Shown piece after piece: positions 22,581 to 34,623 of a stretch of 64,000 nucleotides of DNA. Both the position numbers and the translations under genes were made by a program. Source of the stretch: Annulohypoxylon bovei var. microspora (Eukaryota; Ascomycota; Sordariomycetes; Xylariales; Hypoxylaceae); the NCBI GenBank assembly GCA_022836615.1, contig MU405312.1, positions 81,177 through 145,176 of the forward strand, written 5' to 3'. The stretch's first letter is position 1. Every line of letters starts with the position of its first letter. Below the pieces are notes generated by a model that ran no database searches, was not told the DNA's origin, and saw only the letters and a program-made list of their open reading frames with translations.

Positions 22581-25282
22581 ATGAAGTTATTTGGTTTCTT
22601 TGCCCTAGCGGGCTTAGCTGTGCTAGAGGTCCTCGGTGCGCCCCCTTTCCATAGTACCGGTTCTTCTAGGCCCAGACGCAGTATCCCGGATACCCATATT
22701 CAACATGAGAAAAGAACAGCGGCGCAGGCGAGGTCCTGGACGAAGGTACAGAGGGCGGTTCCCGAGGCTATATTGCCTATGCGTGTAGGGTTGAAGCAGC
22801 AGAATCTTCAATCTGGGCATAATCTATTAATGGATATGTAAGCCCTAGAGGTGGTCTTCTTGCTCAATACGTATCTGCAGAATACCTAGCTAATAAGAAA
22901 TCAAAGATCAAATCCTAAATCAAAGAACTATGGTAAACATCTCTCAGCAGAAGAGATCGTTAAATTCTTTGAGCCGGCAGAAACGAGCTTTAAAGCAGTT
23001 AAAGACTGGCTCGTCGAGGCGGGCATCCCCTTGCATAACATCTCTCAATCTGACAACAAACAAGTGAGCGGTGCATCTATTCTTTCTCCACTAAACCTCC
23101 TAACCCTTAGTTTCAATAGTGGGTACAATTCGATGCTTCTGTTAGTGAAGTAGAAAAACTCTTGGTGGCAGATTACCACGTGTGGGAACATGCCAGCACA
23201 GGGGTTAAAGACATTGCCTGCGACGAGTGAGTGCGGTATTAGGAGCAGTCATTGAATACTTGTCTAACTAGCTGGAAGATATCATGTGCCAAAGCAGGTG
23301 AAAGAGCATATCGACTATATAACCCCCGGCATCAAGCTAATGGGTTACGGCAACACGCAAGAACCCCCGTCGAAGAAACGAGGTGGAGTAGGCGGAGGTG
23401 ATCTTCCTCGCTTTAGCCAACGAGTTTCCGAGACTGAGCTTGCAAATATTATGAGCGAAAGGAGTAAGCGCAACTCGCCGTCTTCAAAACGGACCACGGG
23501 TGCGAACGTAGAGGGGCCTTTACGTTTTGCAGATCCGGTGAAGCCGGTACATATTGAAAGCGGAAACTTCACGTTGCCGGGTGGCTGTGACCAATATATT
23601 ACTCCAGATTGTATTAGGGGTAAGACCGTGGCTTCTTAATGGCGACTCGCAGTCTTGCACCGTCTAACGGAGAACCAGCGCTGTACGGCATCCCGAGGGG
23701 GACTAAGAACCACCCAGACAACAGAATGGGGATATTCCAATCGCTTGGGCAACACTATACCCAATACGACCTCGACAAATTCTTCTGGAGTTTCTCGGAG
23801 TGAGATCAAAATTCTATCAGTCTCATCATACGGCGAGTAGGCAGCTAACGGCATGTAATTAGCGAAATCCCCAACGGAACTCACCCCGAGCTCTTCTCCG
23901 TAGACGGCGGGCAAGGCCCTACCACGAGTCTCAGCATGGCCGGCTCCGAGGCAAACCTCGACTTCCAGATGGCGTACGGCCTGATCTACCCGCAGGATAC
24001 CGTGCTCTACCAGGTAGACGACGAATGGTACCAGAACACCTACCAGACCGACCCAGCAGCGTACACGGGATTCTTCAATAGTAAGATCTGCACTGCATAC
24101 CTAATTTACCTAGCTCCCCCCTTCCTCGCATCTGGCTAACCGCCCCCGCTAGACCTCTGGAACGCCATCGACGGCAGCTACTGCACCTTCGAGGCGTACG
24201 GGGAGTCGGGCAACTGCGCGCGCCCGGAGTGCCGCGACCCGGAGTACCCGAACCCGCACGACCGGGGCGGGTACAGCGGGCAGCTGATGTGCGGGGTGTA
24301 CAAGCCGACCAACGTGATCAGCATCTCGTACAGCGGGGCCGAGGTGGACCTGCCGGAGTCGTACCAGCAGCGGCAGTGCGCGGAGATCATGAAGCTGGGG
24401 CTGCAGGGCTCGACCATCGTCATCTCCTCGGGCGACGACGGCGTCGGCAGCTTCCCGTCCCCCGGCGCGCCCTCCGGCTGCCTGGGCCCCGAGCGCGACG
24501 TCTTCAACCCCCAGTTCCTCGCCTCGTGCCCCTACATCCTGGCCGTCGGCTCGACCGTCCTGCAGGCCAACGGCACGCCCGGCGTCGACGCCGAGGAGGC
24601 CACCGACCGCTTCCGCTCCGGCGGCGGCTTCTCGAACATCTACGACGCGCCGGACTGGCAGAAGGACGCCGTGGCCGGCTTCCTCGCGAACGCGAACCTG
24701 ACGTTTGAGGGGTACGAGGGCGGCGGTGGGAACTACACTAACCCGCGCGCGGGCATAGGCCGGTTCAATAAGCTAGGTAGAGGCTACCCAGATGTCTCGG
24801 CGAACGGCGACCATTTCGTCATCTCGAGCGGCGGCGAGCTGCTGAGGATTGGCGGGACGTCGGCGTCGGCGCCGCTGTGGGGCGCGATTATCACGTTGAT
24901 TAACGAGGAGAGGTTGGCGGCGGGGAAAGGACCTGTTGGGTTTGTGCATCAGGTTTTGGTGAGATTTTTTTTCTTCTATTTTTATTTATTTTTACGCGTC
25001 AATTGAGATTGGGGAAGGAAGGCGGATTTAATGAGGGGCGTTGACTAACAATGGTTGCGATCGCAGTATTCTCACCCGGAGGTCTTCAGGGATATTACGA
25101 AGGGAGATAACAGGGCGTGCAAGACGACGGGTTTCCCGGCGATTGAGGGTTGGGATCCTGTGTCTGGAATGGGGTACGTATTCGGCGTAAGAACTTGAAT
25201 TTGGGAATTGCGACTAATGCGACGTGAATCTAGTGTTCCGGACTATCCTAAGCTTTTAGAGCTCTTCTTAAGTCTACCGTAG
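22581..25282 (+). CDS. Sedolisin-family (S53) serine-carboxyl peptidase, secreted tripeptidyl-peptidase type
   Basis: Nine exons: 22581..22837, 22898..23063, 23120..23226, 23279..23619, 23679..23799, 23863..24080, 24153..24958, 25067..25173, 25234..25282; 723 aa, all phases fit. A signal peptide (MKLFGFFALAGLAVLEVLG) is followed by an activation propeptide with NYGKHLSAEEIVKFF. The catalytic domain shows the Glu/Asp pair in GSEANLDF (about E360, D364), the oxyanion Asp in SSGDDG and the Ser in GGTSASAP (about S640). The C-terminal calcium site is DITKG...GWDPVSG. It works outside the cell at acid pH, removing tripeptides or cutting proteins (family knowledge). The large exon is strikingly GC-rich. 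Confidence 0.93.
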
Positions 25283-25522
25283 GGACTGGGTCTGGGTAGG
25301 GGTTATGAAAGACTAGGGTGGTTTTATTTAGCAGATGCTGGAACTGGGTGGCTTCAAGTGTTGATGAGATATCGGGATAGGATGTCACTATTGCGATCGA
25401 TGTGATATTTCTGCTCTTATTCTACAGATATTCTGGATATAAGTACAACCCTGTCATGAAACTATGCTTACATAGGTACCTATTTACTGCTCGATCCAAT
25501 ACCCATCCTAAATGTCCATCAC

Positions 25523-26912
25523 TCACAATTCATCATGTGTATGCTCGCCAGCTGCATCCGCGCTGAAAGTCCCATCCCAGGGCTGCACTTTACCCTGCAC
25601 GATATCCATCAGGAAACCGCCCACGGCCTCGGGGGTAATCTGCTTCGCTCGTGGGTAGGGGAACACCTGGCCGAACATCGGGTTCTGCACCGACAACGCG
25701 GGAAAGGCACCGGGAACCAAGCCTAGCGGCGCTGCTAGATCGCCATACTCACCCGCGTCGACTGTCACAAAGCTTAGGTACTCCTTGTACATCTTGGCTA
25801 CGGACCGCATCGCGGCTACGTAGGAATCCCGCTCTTGGGACGACGTGATAAAGTAGAAGACAAGTGATTTGCCAGTCTGTTATTAAGTAGTGTTATTAGC
25901 AATAGAAGGGGAAGGTAAAAAGGAAAAATAAAAAGGAAAAAAGACTAGTCGGGCTTCGATGTAGGCCAAAACTTCTAGGTAGGTTTACTGTGAACGGTGA
26001 TTTGACTTACCTGTAAGTACTTCATCTCGTTAGCCCGCGTAAACTCCCCTATAACTGGTTCCAGGCAGCTTTCAATAAGTTTGGGTAGGGCATCAATGCC
26101 TGTCAGGTCTGCGACAGTGAACTGTTGGACGTCACGATTGTTGTAGCACGACACTGTCGTCGCGCTCGTCGTCTCCGCCGACCCGAAGGAGAGTCGGTCT
26201 TGGTACTGCGAGGCGATCTTTTCATACGCCGTTTTGATGTGCGGTTCTTGAGCGTTGATCTGCGCGATCACGGTGTAGTCGTCGCCAGATTGGAATTTGG
26301 TAATTTTTGACTCTGATTTTAGGGTTGTAATGGAGGGGCGGACTGCTCGCTTTAGGTATGAGAGGATACTAGTGGAAGATGAGCCAGTCTTAGTTATTGT
26401 CGCCATTCGTGATTCTTCACTCAAATACACTTACGAGGACGCCCTTCTAGGACCCCGATACGATGTCATTTTTCCATGGCCGTCGAAGAAGCGCAGCGCG
26501 GGATATGAGATGATGCTAAATTCCTGGCATAAACTCTTCGCGGAGGCACAGTCTATGCTCATTAATCCCTTCTTCTCTGATTCTACCGCTGACGTCCATT
26601 CCGGCTCCAGAGATTTGCTAGCGATGCTGAAAATGAAGTATCACAATTAGTATATGATGGATTATTTGACTGTCATATTGAAGTTGGCTCACGTTGAAGG
26701 TTCTATGACTAGTAGTGCGTTGAGATATTAGCTTCGGGTTTTCTAGTTGATTTTATCACTGTAAATGTAAATGCGGATACCAACTTACAGGCAACTAAGG
26801 CATGATTATGACCTCCTATAGCCCGACGGAATTCCTCCTCGTCGGTATGTTTCCAGGCTACTGCTGCGCCTACAAGGAGAAATGATAAGATTTCTATGCT
26901 TCTGAACTTCAT
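25523..26912 (-). CDS. Protein disulfide isomerase-like protein without CXXC, ending in HDEL
   Basis: Exons 26912..26789, 26626..26435, 26368..26011 and 25876..25523. A signal peptide (ILSFLLVGAAVAW) is followed by a thioredoxin-like a domain (FRRAIGGHNHALVA ... SLEPEW ... YPALRFF ... YRGPRRASS), a b domain (ILSYLKRAVRPSI...) and a b' domain (SLVYFITSS ... PALSVQN ... VQPWDG), then the tail GEHTHDEL for ER retrieval. The redox motif WCGHC is absent at the expected place and the second catalytic domain (a') is missing, so it is probably not an oxidoreductase. Exons 1 and 2 do not join in frame with the consensus donor; a GTTGGT donor 4 bases further would restore it. Alternatively the gene is broken. 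Confidence 0.7.
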
Positions 26913-27310
26913 TATGACTTTATTTGATTAATAGCATCACCAATTCTCTCGATTCGAACCGAATGGGATCTCGCGGGGTCAAATACAAGCAACTCTATGA
27001 GGTAGGTAGCTGAGCTACCATGCAGATCAGGCAGGTCAGGGGTTAGATCTGACGATGCACGACCCCCTAACCCTGGATCTGCACAAGAGCTCTCCACTAA
27101 TGAGCTTGATCAGCGGGTTGCTGCGACGCTAAACAGGGGGAGCTCACTTCTACGCAAACAATTGGTGTTTCAATTCTGCATGTTCTCCTTATCATGGCGT
27201 AGGATTTTGTCAATGATCATGGAGGAGGTCAAATCTTCTAGGTTCGTGCCGAAGATGAAAATGAATTCATATTTCCCTCCTCTCATATTCAATTACAAGT
27301 CAAATCCATT
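26913..27310. promoter_or_regulatory. Shared divergent promoter region, PDI-like / prolyl hydroxylase-like
   Basis: The 398 bases between the two divergent start codons are the only upstream space for both genes. I see no specific factor site I can defend. Co-regulation is inference from layout. Confidence 0.45.
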
Positions 27311-28245
27311 ATGAACTCATTAAAATCAATATTACTGCTAGGGCTCGCCGCCGGATCAGCTAACGCGCATAGTCACGATGGTGCGCAGAAACCGCTGACG
27401 CCGAGTGATTCGTGCAAACACCCCGCCTACCAGAGCCACATAGTATCTAAATCGCCGTTGGTCATATACCTGGAGAACTTCGTCACAGCCGAAGAGCAAG
27501 CACACTTGAAAGAAATAACGTGAGCATCTACATTTACTTACCTACCTTATACATTAGCTAAGGTCTCGGCATTAATAACACCCAACAGCAAAGATACATT
27601 TTCACACTCGGCCGTCGCCGACGAATCTGGCGCTCAAGGGCTACGTCAAACGCGAACTTCGCAGTCGACGAATGTACCTCGCGACTCCGTAGTCCGATGC
27701 ATCGAGGAGCGAGCCCTATTATTCCAAGGCTTCGACGTCCCACGGACGCACCTTGAGCCCTTGCAATTAGTTAAGTACGGCTTGGGAGAGCGGTACCACT
27801 TTCACACAGACTGGTACACGAACGCGGCGCACGCGACGTCCGAACTGGGCGGCAACCGGCTTAGTTCGTTCTTCGCGTATGTCCACGCCTCGGACGACAT
27901 CACAGGTGGCGGGACCAATTTCCCAATGGTACCCGCGCCTACCGATGAGCGGTGGTGCGGGTTCGTCGACTGCGATGAGCCGTGGGAAAACGGCGTGACT
28001 TTTAGGCCCGTTGTTGGAAATGCTGTCTTTTGGCAGAATTTGAACGAGGATGGTACTGGCGATCAGCGGACGCTGCATGCTGGTTTGCCAGTTACTAGCG
28101 GGTCCAAGATAGGGGTAAGCGATTTTCTGCTATCATTTTTTTTTACTCATCTCAGCACCGAGAACTCCCACTAACTCGACTCTAGATGAATATTTGGACG
28201 AGGCAAGGTTCATTGAGCGAGGATATCCGAGGACCAGATGTTTAA
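27311..28245 (+). CDS. Secreted/ER prolyl 4-hydroxylase-like 2-oxoglutarate Fe(II) dioxygenase
   Basis: Exons 27311..27519, 27589..28114 and 28186..28245; 264 aa. A signal peptide (ILLLGLAAGSANA) leads into a P4H-type domain. Iron ligands are visible as H142 and D144 (YHFHTDWY) and H233, with the 2-oxoglutarate lysine K243 ten residues later (LHAGLPVTSGSKIG). An N-terminal PLVIYLENFVTAEE motif is typical of P4H proteins. It likely hydroxylates proline or another side chain in a secreted peptide or protein. It has no ER-retention tail of its own, while its divergent neighbour is a PDI-like protein with one. Substrate unknown. Confidence 0.85.
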
Positions 28246-28482
28246 TTGGTGATATTTGGTGATTTTACATGTTTTGAATATCGTCAACTAACTATATGTA
28301 CAAAATATCTGTATAATCAAGCGATACGCATTTCTTATTTCAGTTCTCCTGCTCACCAACTATTTGGTAAACTCGCATAAATCGATCGGATCAAAATCAC
28401 CAATTCGGCAAATGTAAATGCAGTCAAATGCACCCGGTGAACCTCTCTCTCCGTCAAAATCATTCTCTCTTTTATTTTCTGG

Positions 28483-30180
28483 TCAACACAAACCCGTTAC
28501 TTCTAGCCACAGTTGTCTACCAGCATCCATGGTTAGATCGGCTACCCCATCATCGCCACATGGCAAATACTGCGCAATCCACACTGCGTTATTTAGTTGA
28601 TCGAATACAACTACACATACTATTTGTTAGTTACCCAAATCAATAAATTTGAGGGTTCTAGATACTACTCACGGTATGCAGCTCGGATGAAACTAGTCCC
28701 TAACACCCACGTCGAGCCCGGGTGATCTACCGGTTGAACCCCAAGAGCACAATAGCTGTCAAAATCGACGATGAAGTCAGCGTAGTTAACTCGAATGACT
28801 ATGTTGAAGAAGTTGAACCCGAAGTTCACGGAGCCATCTAGATTTCGGTTATCGCATGGCACCCGATAGACCCCGTGTTCATCAGTATACGCATTCAATG
28901 TTTTCGCGATTATGGCAACCAGGTTCGCGTCGAGATAGGTGTACGTGGATCCGGAGTCGATCAGCACGTTACGTACGAAATCGGTGTCCGTTAGCATGGT
29001 TTCGTCTTGTCCAGGAGGAGTGACCGCCAAGGATGTCATGTTAACCCGATATCTTGACAATAAGTCAGCATGCGCTACCTCATTTATACTAGCTTTGAGG
29101 GTTCAAAGGGCTTGAAGGGCTTGAAGGGTCTTACCCTACTTGACCAAAGAGCTTTAACTGTTGATCTGGATACGGATAAATCTCGAGGGGCTCTAGATAT
29201 CCTCGGTACTTCTTTCTGTCGACTCCCCCAAAGATAATATCGCCTCACCAAAGTCAGCTTTGCTAACGTTGATTTAGGGGTCAGCTGAAGGTCCATAACA
29301 ACTCACTTGGGCTTCCACCTCCTTGATATCCAACACCTACACTAAATATCGGTACCTCGATATAACTTTGGAAAACAAGAAGGTCGAGCAGAGTTTGATA
29401 GGCAGTATTCCACGCCTTGCCATACGAGACCCCCAAAACTCCTGCCCAGATGTACTGGCTCCATTTGCTTACTCCGACTCTTAAGTTCGGAAGGGGTAAG
29501 TCTGTTATACCGATGGTATGCATGTTAGCCCTCTAATTGATATTCATGTTTTGCGTGTCGATAAAAGAGAATTCATACGTACTATCCAACCCTACGTACG
29601 CCGTGTCGCTATACCATACCCCTTGCATGTAACCTGTGCCGAACTGCCCGGAGAACCAGCCGCTGAGACTCCTGGCGGTGGAAGATTGGCCGGTGTCATA
29701 GAACCCGTACGTCTGACAAGCCTCCGGGTCCGCCGCTTGTGTACAGTCAGGGTCCACAAGCAGCGTATACGATCCGGTGTCGAGGATAGCCGAGACCGTC
29801 TGCCCGGGTGTCCCGATATCGACTACCTAAGGTCATCAGCTAATGTTTTATATATGTGTACCTAGATAAGTAGGTGTCTAGGTGCAAGACGCACGCTCCA
29901 ACATATACACTATTCCCGCTCCATATCTAGCCAATGGCTCACGCGGAGACCGATCCGAGATTTTAGACGTCGCGTACGTAGATACGGCACCTCCTGTCAC
30001 GTTATTGATTTTCCGAGATTGCAGCTTCGCTCTAATATGCCTTCCGCTCTCGGCTGTGTTGTTTCCGCCAGCAAGTCTACTCCACGGGCGTGGTCCGTAA
30101 CGTTGCGCGAAGTCCGCCAGGGAGGTGGAAAGGCATAAGAACGGCAATAAGCCTAGAAGAAGAAACCTGAAGAACGCCAT
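28483..30180 (-). CDS. Secreted pepsin-like aspartic protease (A1)
   Basis: Six exons: 30180..29895, 29822..29583, 29501..29307, 29243..29135, 29052..28673, 28610..28483; 445 aa. A signal peptide (FLLLGLLPFLCLSTSLA) and propeptide lead to YMLELDIGTPGQ and the first catalytic motif DTGS. The second is IDSGST. FGTGYMQG lies in the flap region and VLGTSFIRAAY precedes the typical final VFDQLNNAVWIAQY strand. The 81-base intron at 29582-29502 has a GTACGT donor and GCTAAC branch site and removes an in-frame stop seen if it is read through. The intron before 29243 has a weak GAG acceptor. No GPI tail seen. Confidence 0.88.
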
Positions 30181-31512
30181 TGTCGAGCGGTCGTGGGACG
30201 GGTCGTCCGTCGTCTCCGACTCCGAAGAGATGACTTACAACTCACAAAGATGCAGGCTTCCATCCGCCCGGTCATATTTCTCGGCGATAAAACTACTGAA
30301 GATCCCACCTGAATCATTGATGGAAATTTTCTGAATTTTCCGAGGTTCTTCTTACGAGATCCCATTAAGTAGAATAGGATGCAGCTCCCTGTGCTGGTAA
30401 CTATGTAGAACGTCGAATCAGCGCTGCACGCGGTTGTTCGAGCTACCCCATACGACGGGGTCAGACCAATGAGCTTCTCTTCAAGAGCCGGTTTCTGATG
30501 GAGAAAATATATGTGAGACGACGTTGGTCCTACCTACCTGGTTGGTATAGCACGGCCTACATTGCATAGATCCCAAGATCTGCGGCGCCGGTCACGCGCC
30601 ACGACTTTAACCGCAATATTTGTACGTTAGCCATTTCGCTGCGCACCTAACAGATCACCACAGCTTGCAAAAACGCGGATAATTAGCCGAAAAGCCAAAG
30701 GCTCAAGATTTATTCCCGTGTTCCTACCACTTCCGGGGGTAAAGCGGGAGGGCGTTTATTGAAATATCTAGCCCAACTTGGAGACGGGATTAAGGGGCAG
30801 TACTCCGTTGCGGGCGAAATCCACGCCACCCTCGTCACCCTCGTCACCCTCGTCACCCTCGTCACCCTCGTCACATAACAATACCTCCAGCTACGCATTT
30901 CTATCACGTAATAACGGCTAGACTTATTAGAGAACTATTCGGGCCCATACCTAGGAACAGGTTAGCGGACACAGATCCTCAATATAGCCGCAACATAAAA
31001 CCCCACACATGTAACGTTCTCGTAATGCCACGGCAGGGCTGCAGATGCTCTCCATTCTCAGCGTTCCCGCACTCGTCGTAACCCCTTAACCTTCCAAGGT
31101 TCGCAATAGGCAGAGTGATGCATTTCGTGCATCCGGACTACGACGGTCCCTACAGGATTATCCATCTATCTACGTTGGCACGTAACATAGTCTGCCTTTT
31201 AGCACGATCGACCTTGTCTCCGGCTACGGTAATCTCTCGATACCGACCTGGCGGCACTCACTTAATACTCGGCAAATCTTGCTCTCAATCTAACACTGGA
31301 TACCGATTCCGACCTTAGATGACCTGTCGGCATCATATGACATATTATAATAACATACTATAATATAACATCACTACCTACCTACTCGATTGCCTAAGCC
31401 ACCTTAATCTTGATCCAATCTTGGTCTAATTAGCATGCCTTATCGCTTATACATAAGAATACAGAATGACGGGAAAAGCGCAAGTGGTTCCAAATTATCA
31501 CCAACCCTCATC
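30181..31512. other. Intergenic with a 9-bp tandem repeat
   Basis: At 30829-30873 CCCTCGTCA is repeated five times. ORFs in this interval lack domain signals. AT-rich TATAATAACATA sequence lies near 31340-31365. No supported gene. Confidence 0.6.
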
Positions 31513-32769
31513 TCATTTCCAATCTGCTAGCACCGTTTCGCCCTCCTTGACGTTGGCATAAACAAGACTGTCCTTCCATATTCGTCGGCTCTTAGTCTCA
31601 TCCTTAGCCTCAGGCCCAATGTCCGCTATCTCCGACCCGTTGAGGTAGATTCCGTTGGGATACTCGCCGAGGCCGCCGTCCGTATCGAAGGCTGCGTGCA
31701 ACACGTCGCCGGCCGACTTCCACGGGGTTCGTAGCTTGCCGTTAGGGCTGAGCCAGGTCAAGAGCGGCGCGACTAACGCGCCGACGATAGGAAGTAAGAT
31801 ATTACGCAACAGCCAAGTACTGCGTCGAGATATGGAGGTAGTCATCCCCCCAGGGTCCATAGACAGTGTCGCGATCTTGGAAAGTGCCGGGTCTTTTGGC
31901 AGACGGCGTGCTAACTCTCGCCTAATAAATGTCAGTCACCTATTTCAAGGCAAGATACCTACCTAGATACCTAGGTAACTAAGCTAGGAATGAATAAACT
32001 ATGCCAACTCTTCTAGTTAGGAGACGTAATAGAAGATACTTACATCATCATGATTTGGCATAGCTTCGCGGCTCCGTATCGCCTCATGCCAGCCAAGTGA
32101 TCTTCCGTGAGACCTTTAGCCACACCCCATGTACCTTTGGCGATTGGCTCGGTGTCACCCTTGGGATCCATGAAGATTTGTCGGAACTCCTCCGGTACAT
32201 AAGTTTCGCCGTATGGAGGGCTCTTATTTTTAGGATCAGAAGTGCTGGGAAGAGTCAGCTGAACATACCTATGGTATACACAGTATGGAATGAACAGTGG
32301 CCACTTACTCGTGTGTCCAGCTACCTAAGATGACTATGCGACCCTTCTCTTTGTCTAGGCTCTGGAGGAGGAGGAGTGCCAGGAGGAAGTGTGACAGGTA
32401 AGTAGCCTGGAAGGTCATATCGAAGCCGTCCTTGGTGAAGTTATGGGAGAAGTGCTCCTGGTAAGCAGCCGATAGTATAAGTGCCCTGATGGGTGGTAGC
32501 TTGCCGCTCGCGACCCTCTCGTTGATGTCTGCGGCAGTCTTGCGTACGCTATCGAGGCTCGAGAGGTCTAGCGGGACAAGCTCATACTGATGTTTTGCTT
32601 TGGCGGCGCCCTGGAGGTACTTCTTCGCATCATCGGCGGTCTCAACCTTGCGTACGGTGTACAGTCCGTAGTAGTCTTGCGCGATAGATGGTCGATGCAG
32701 GATCTGGCCAATAGTAGCAGAACCTAGACCACCGTTGGCGCCGGTAACCAGAATAGAGCCTTTCGCCAT
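31513..32769 (-). CDS. Short-chain dehydrogenase/reductase (retinol dehydrogenase-like)
   Basis: Exons 32769..32309, 32244..32044 and 31921..31513; 356 aa. The NAD(P)-binding motif is at the very N-terminus (ILVTGANGGLGSATIG). PLDLSSLDSV marks the adenine-ring-binding Asp and the catalytic pair is in RYGAAKLCQIMM (YxxxK). The expected NNAG-type motif reads LILSAAYQ, a divergent form. The C-terminal third has one hydrophobic segment (LLRNILLPIVGALVAPLL), which suggests membrane association. Substrate not predictable; similar enzymes act on steroids, retinoids, lipids or polyketides. Confidence 0.85.
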
Positions 32770-34623
32770 TATACCGAGTAAATGAAAGAAGGAGATTTAA
32801 GAGTGTATGTAGACACAATTAGAAAAGCAATTGTATTCATATTGTCCTATCGTACGGGCAAAGCAGGTCTTTTATAACTTCGCCGGCAAGAATACCTATG
32901 AACGACTGTGTCTCAAGAAATGCGGACCCACCTCCCCGAGCTATCTTGACGAAGCTACCGAAAATAGACTGAGTGCGGACACTTTAGCGGACAATATGTT
33001 CGCCCGCCAGCATACCATTCCCATCTTTGCTGTCGCTGGTAGGATAGATCGTATACCAGGGGTAGATGCCGCTCATGTCCGTCCATGCCCGCCCACGTGG
33101 GCGTAGATCGATGTTGCGTTCTGCGCATTACATCATCTATCTATTATAAATCGAGAATTCATCTACGTGAGATTTCTAGATCTCGATATGATGTCAATAA
33201 TAGTGTGAGCCCCTGAATTATTCTAGAATCGGATGAGCCGCTCTCGGTTCGACGGCTACGGCTTAGCGCTTTAAGGTACCTGGGTAGGTACCGCTAGGTG
33301 AATCACATCATGATTCATTTTCGTAGGGTACTTGTAGAGGTCTTCTTATGAGTAGCTTCGCTTTTCGTATAACTACCTAGTTCTAGATAAAAGACTTCTC
33401 CTATTTTATTTCCGACGACCTTAGCTTTTTTCATGGACAATGGGCTCTTAAAAGATAAGCTTGAAGCGTAGAAGTAAATGCGGATAGAATAAAAGAATAC
33501 CAAGCCTGTTTGTATAAAAGTTGCCGAAAAATATGAGGGCGGACTTCCAAGAGGTTTCAACGCTAACTGATTAGTAAGACATGGATCTTAAGACGGAGAT
33601 TTCATAGGCCAATGAACGCAAAATTCGGCGCATTTTATTTTCTTAAAACCGTGACAATGTCTTAAGACCGTAACAGTAACTGATAGGTACTCGGTTCGTC
33701 GGAAATCCGAGGAGTTCACACCTAGCCACGGTCGTCATCCCATCCTCTCTTTTAGACTTGATAAAATCTTCGGTATTCGTTCAAAACACCGCTCCAAGAT
33801 ACGAAGTCCAGCTTAGAAAGTCTTACAACCCCACAGATCAGCAAATGACCTCAGACCAAGTGAGAGCAGACAGGTTACTCACCATATCGATAAAAGGCGA
33901 CCCTACCCTTACCGCCCTAGATCCGGATCCTCTTTATAAAAACCAGGGCAACGTCCGAAAACGATATAGTATTGATGTCACGGGTACCTTCATGCAACCA
34001 CTTCAGCATCGTGGCATAATAGACTGACATAGGGCAGATCACTACTGCAGGTTTCCTAGCGAACCTGTGATATAGCTCTATCTCGTGAAATCGACAGGGG
34101 TAACAGCATGTCTGATGATAGCTTATCCCAGCCTGCCAGCCCCAAAATACCGAAAGGGGTATTGCCAAGCTTTCCGTGCTTGTTCTTATCTTGCGTGCTT
34201 CTTCACACCAACGAGCTACCCCGCCATCCCCCAAGCTCCCCGCCGCTTTCTACAGCCAAGTATCGTAGATAGCTTACCCTAGCTTACCCTAAGCTGACAC
34301 TCCGGAGCCGGTACTATCTAGCGGGACGTCCTGGCGGGCCTTGGGAAGCAAGCACGTTATCTGGTGCCATCAGGAGCCATATATTTATTGTCTGTACTTC
34401 GTAGATAGGTAGGTATGTATATGCACGTTTGCGCAAGAGGTAAGCAAGGCTCGAAGGTAGGTTGACTCATCTGTCTTTGTCCCTCTAATACCCCTCCTTT
34501 GTCTTCTCCCTCAGCTTGATAGCTATCTCAGTTCTATCTTCTTGAGCTATTGTATGGTCTCACGCTGTCTCTGGATCTTCCAAGATTTGTATAAATCTAT
34601 TGTGGCACAGTTCGACCTGGAGG
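32770..34623. other. Intergenic, no supported gene
   Basis: A long spacer upstream of two divergent genes (SDR on minus, phosphatase-like on plus). Small ORFs near 32831, 33315 and 33758 show no family resemblance. AGCTTACCCT is repeated near 34268-34290. Nothing else recognised. Confidence 0.45.

Noticed and set aside
24229..24708. Long Arg/Pro-rich ORF overlapping the sedolisin
   Set aside because: It is a shadow frame in a GC-rich exon; the other frame carries the catalytic domain.
29502..29582. Premature in-frame TAG in the aspartic protease
   Set aside because: An 81-base intron with GTACGT donor, GCTAAC branch site and ACAG acceptor removes it and restores a protease-like sequence, so no nonsense mutation is needed.
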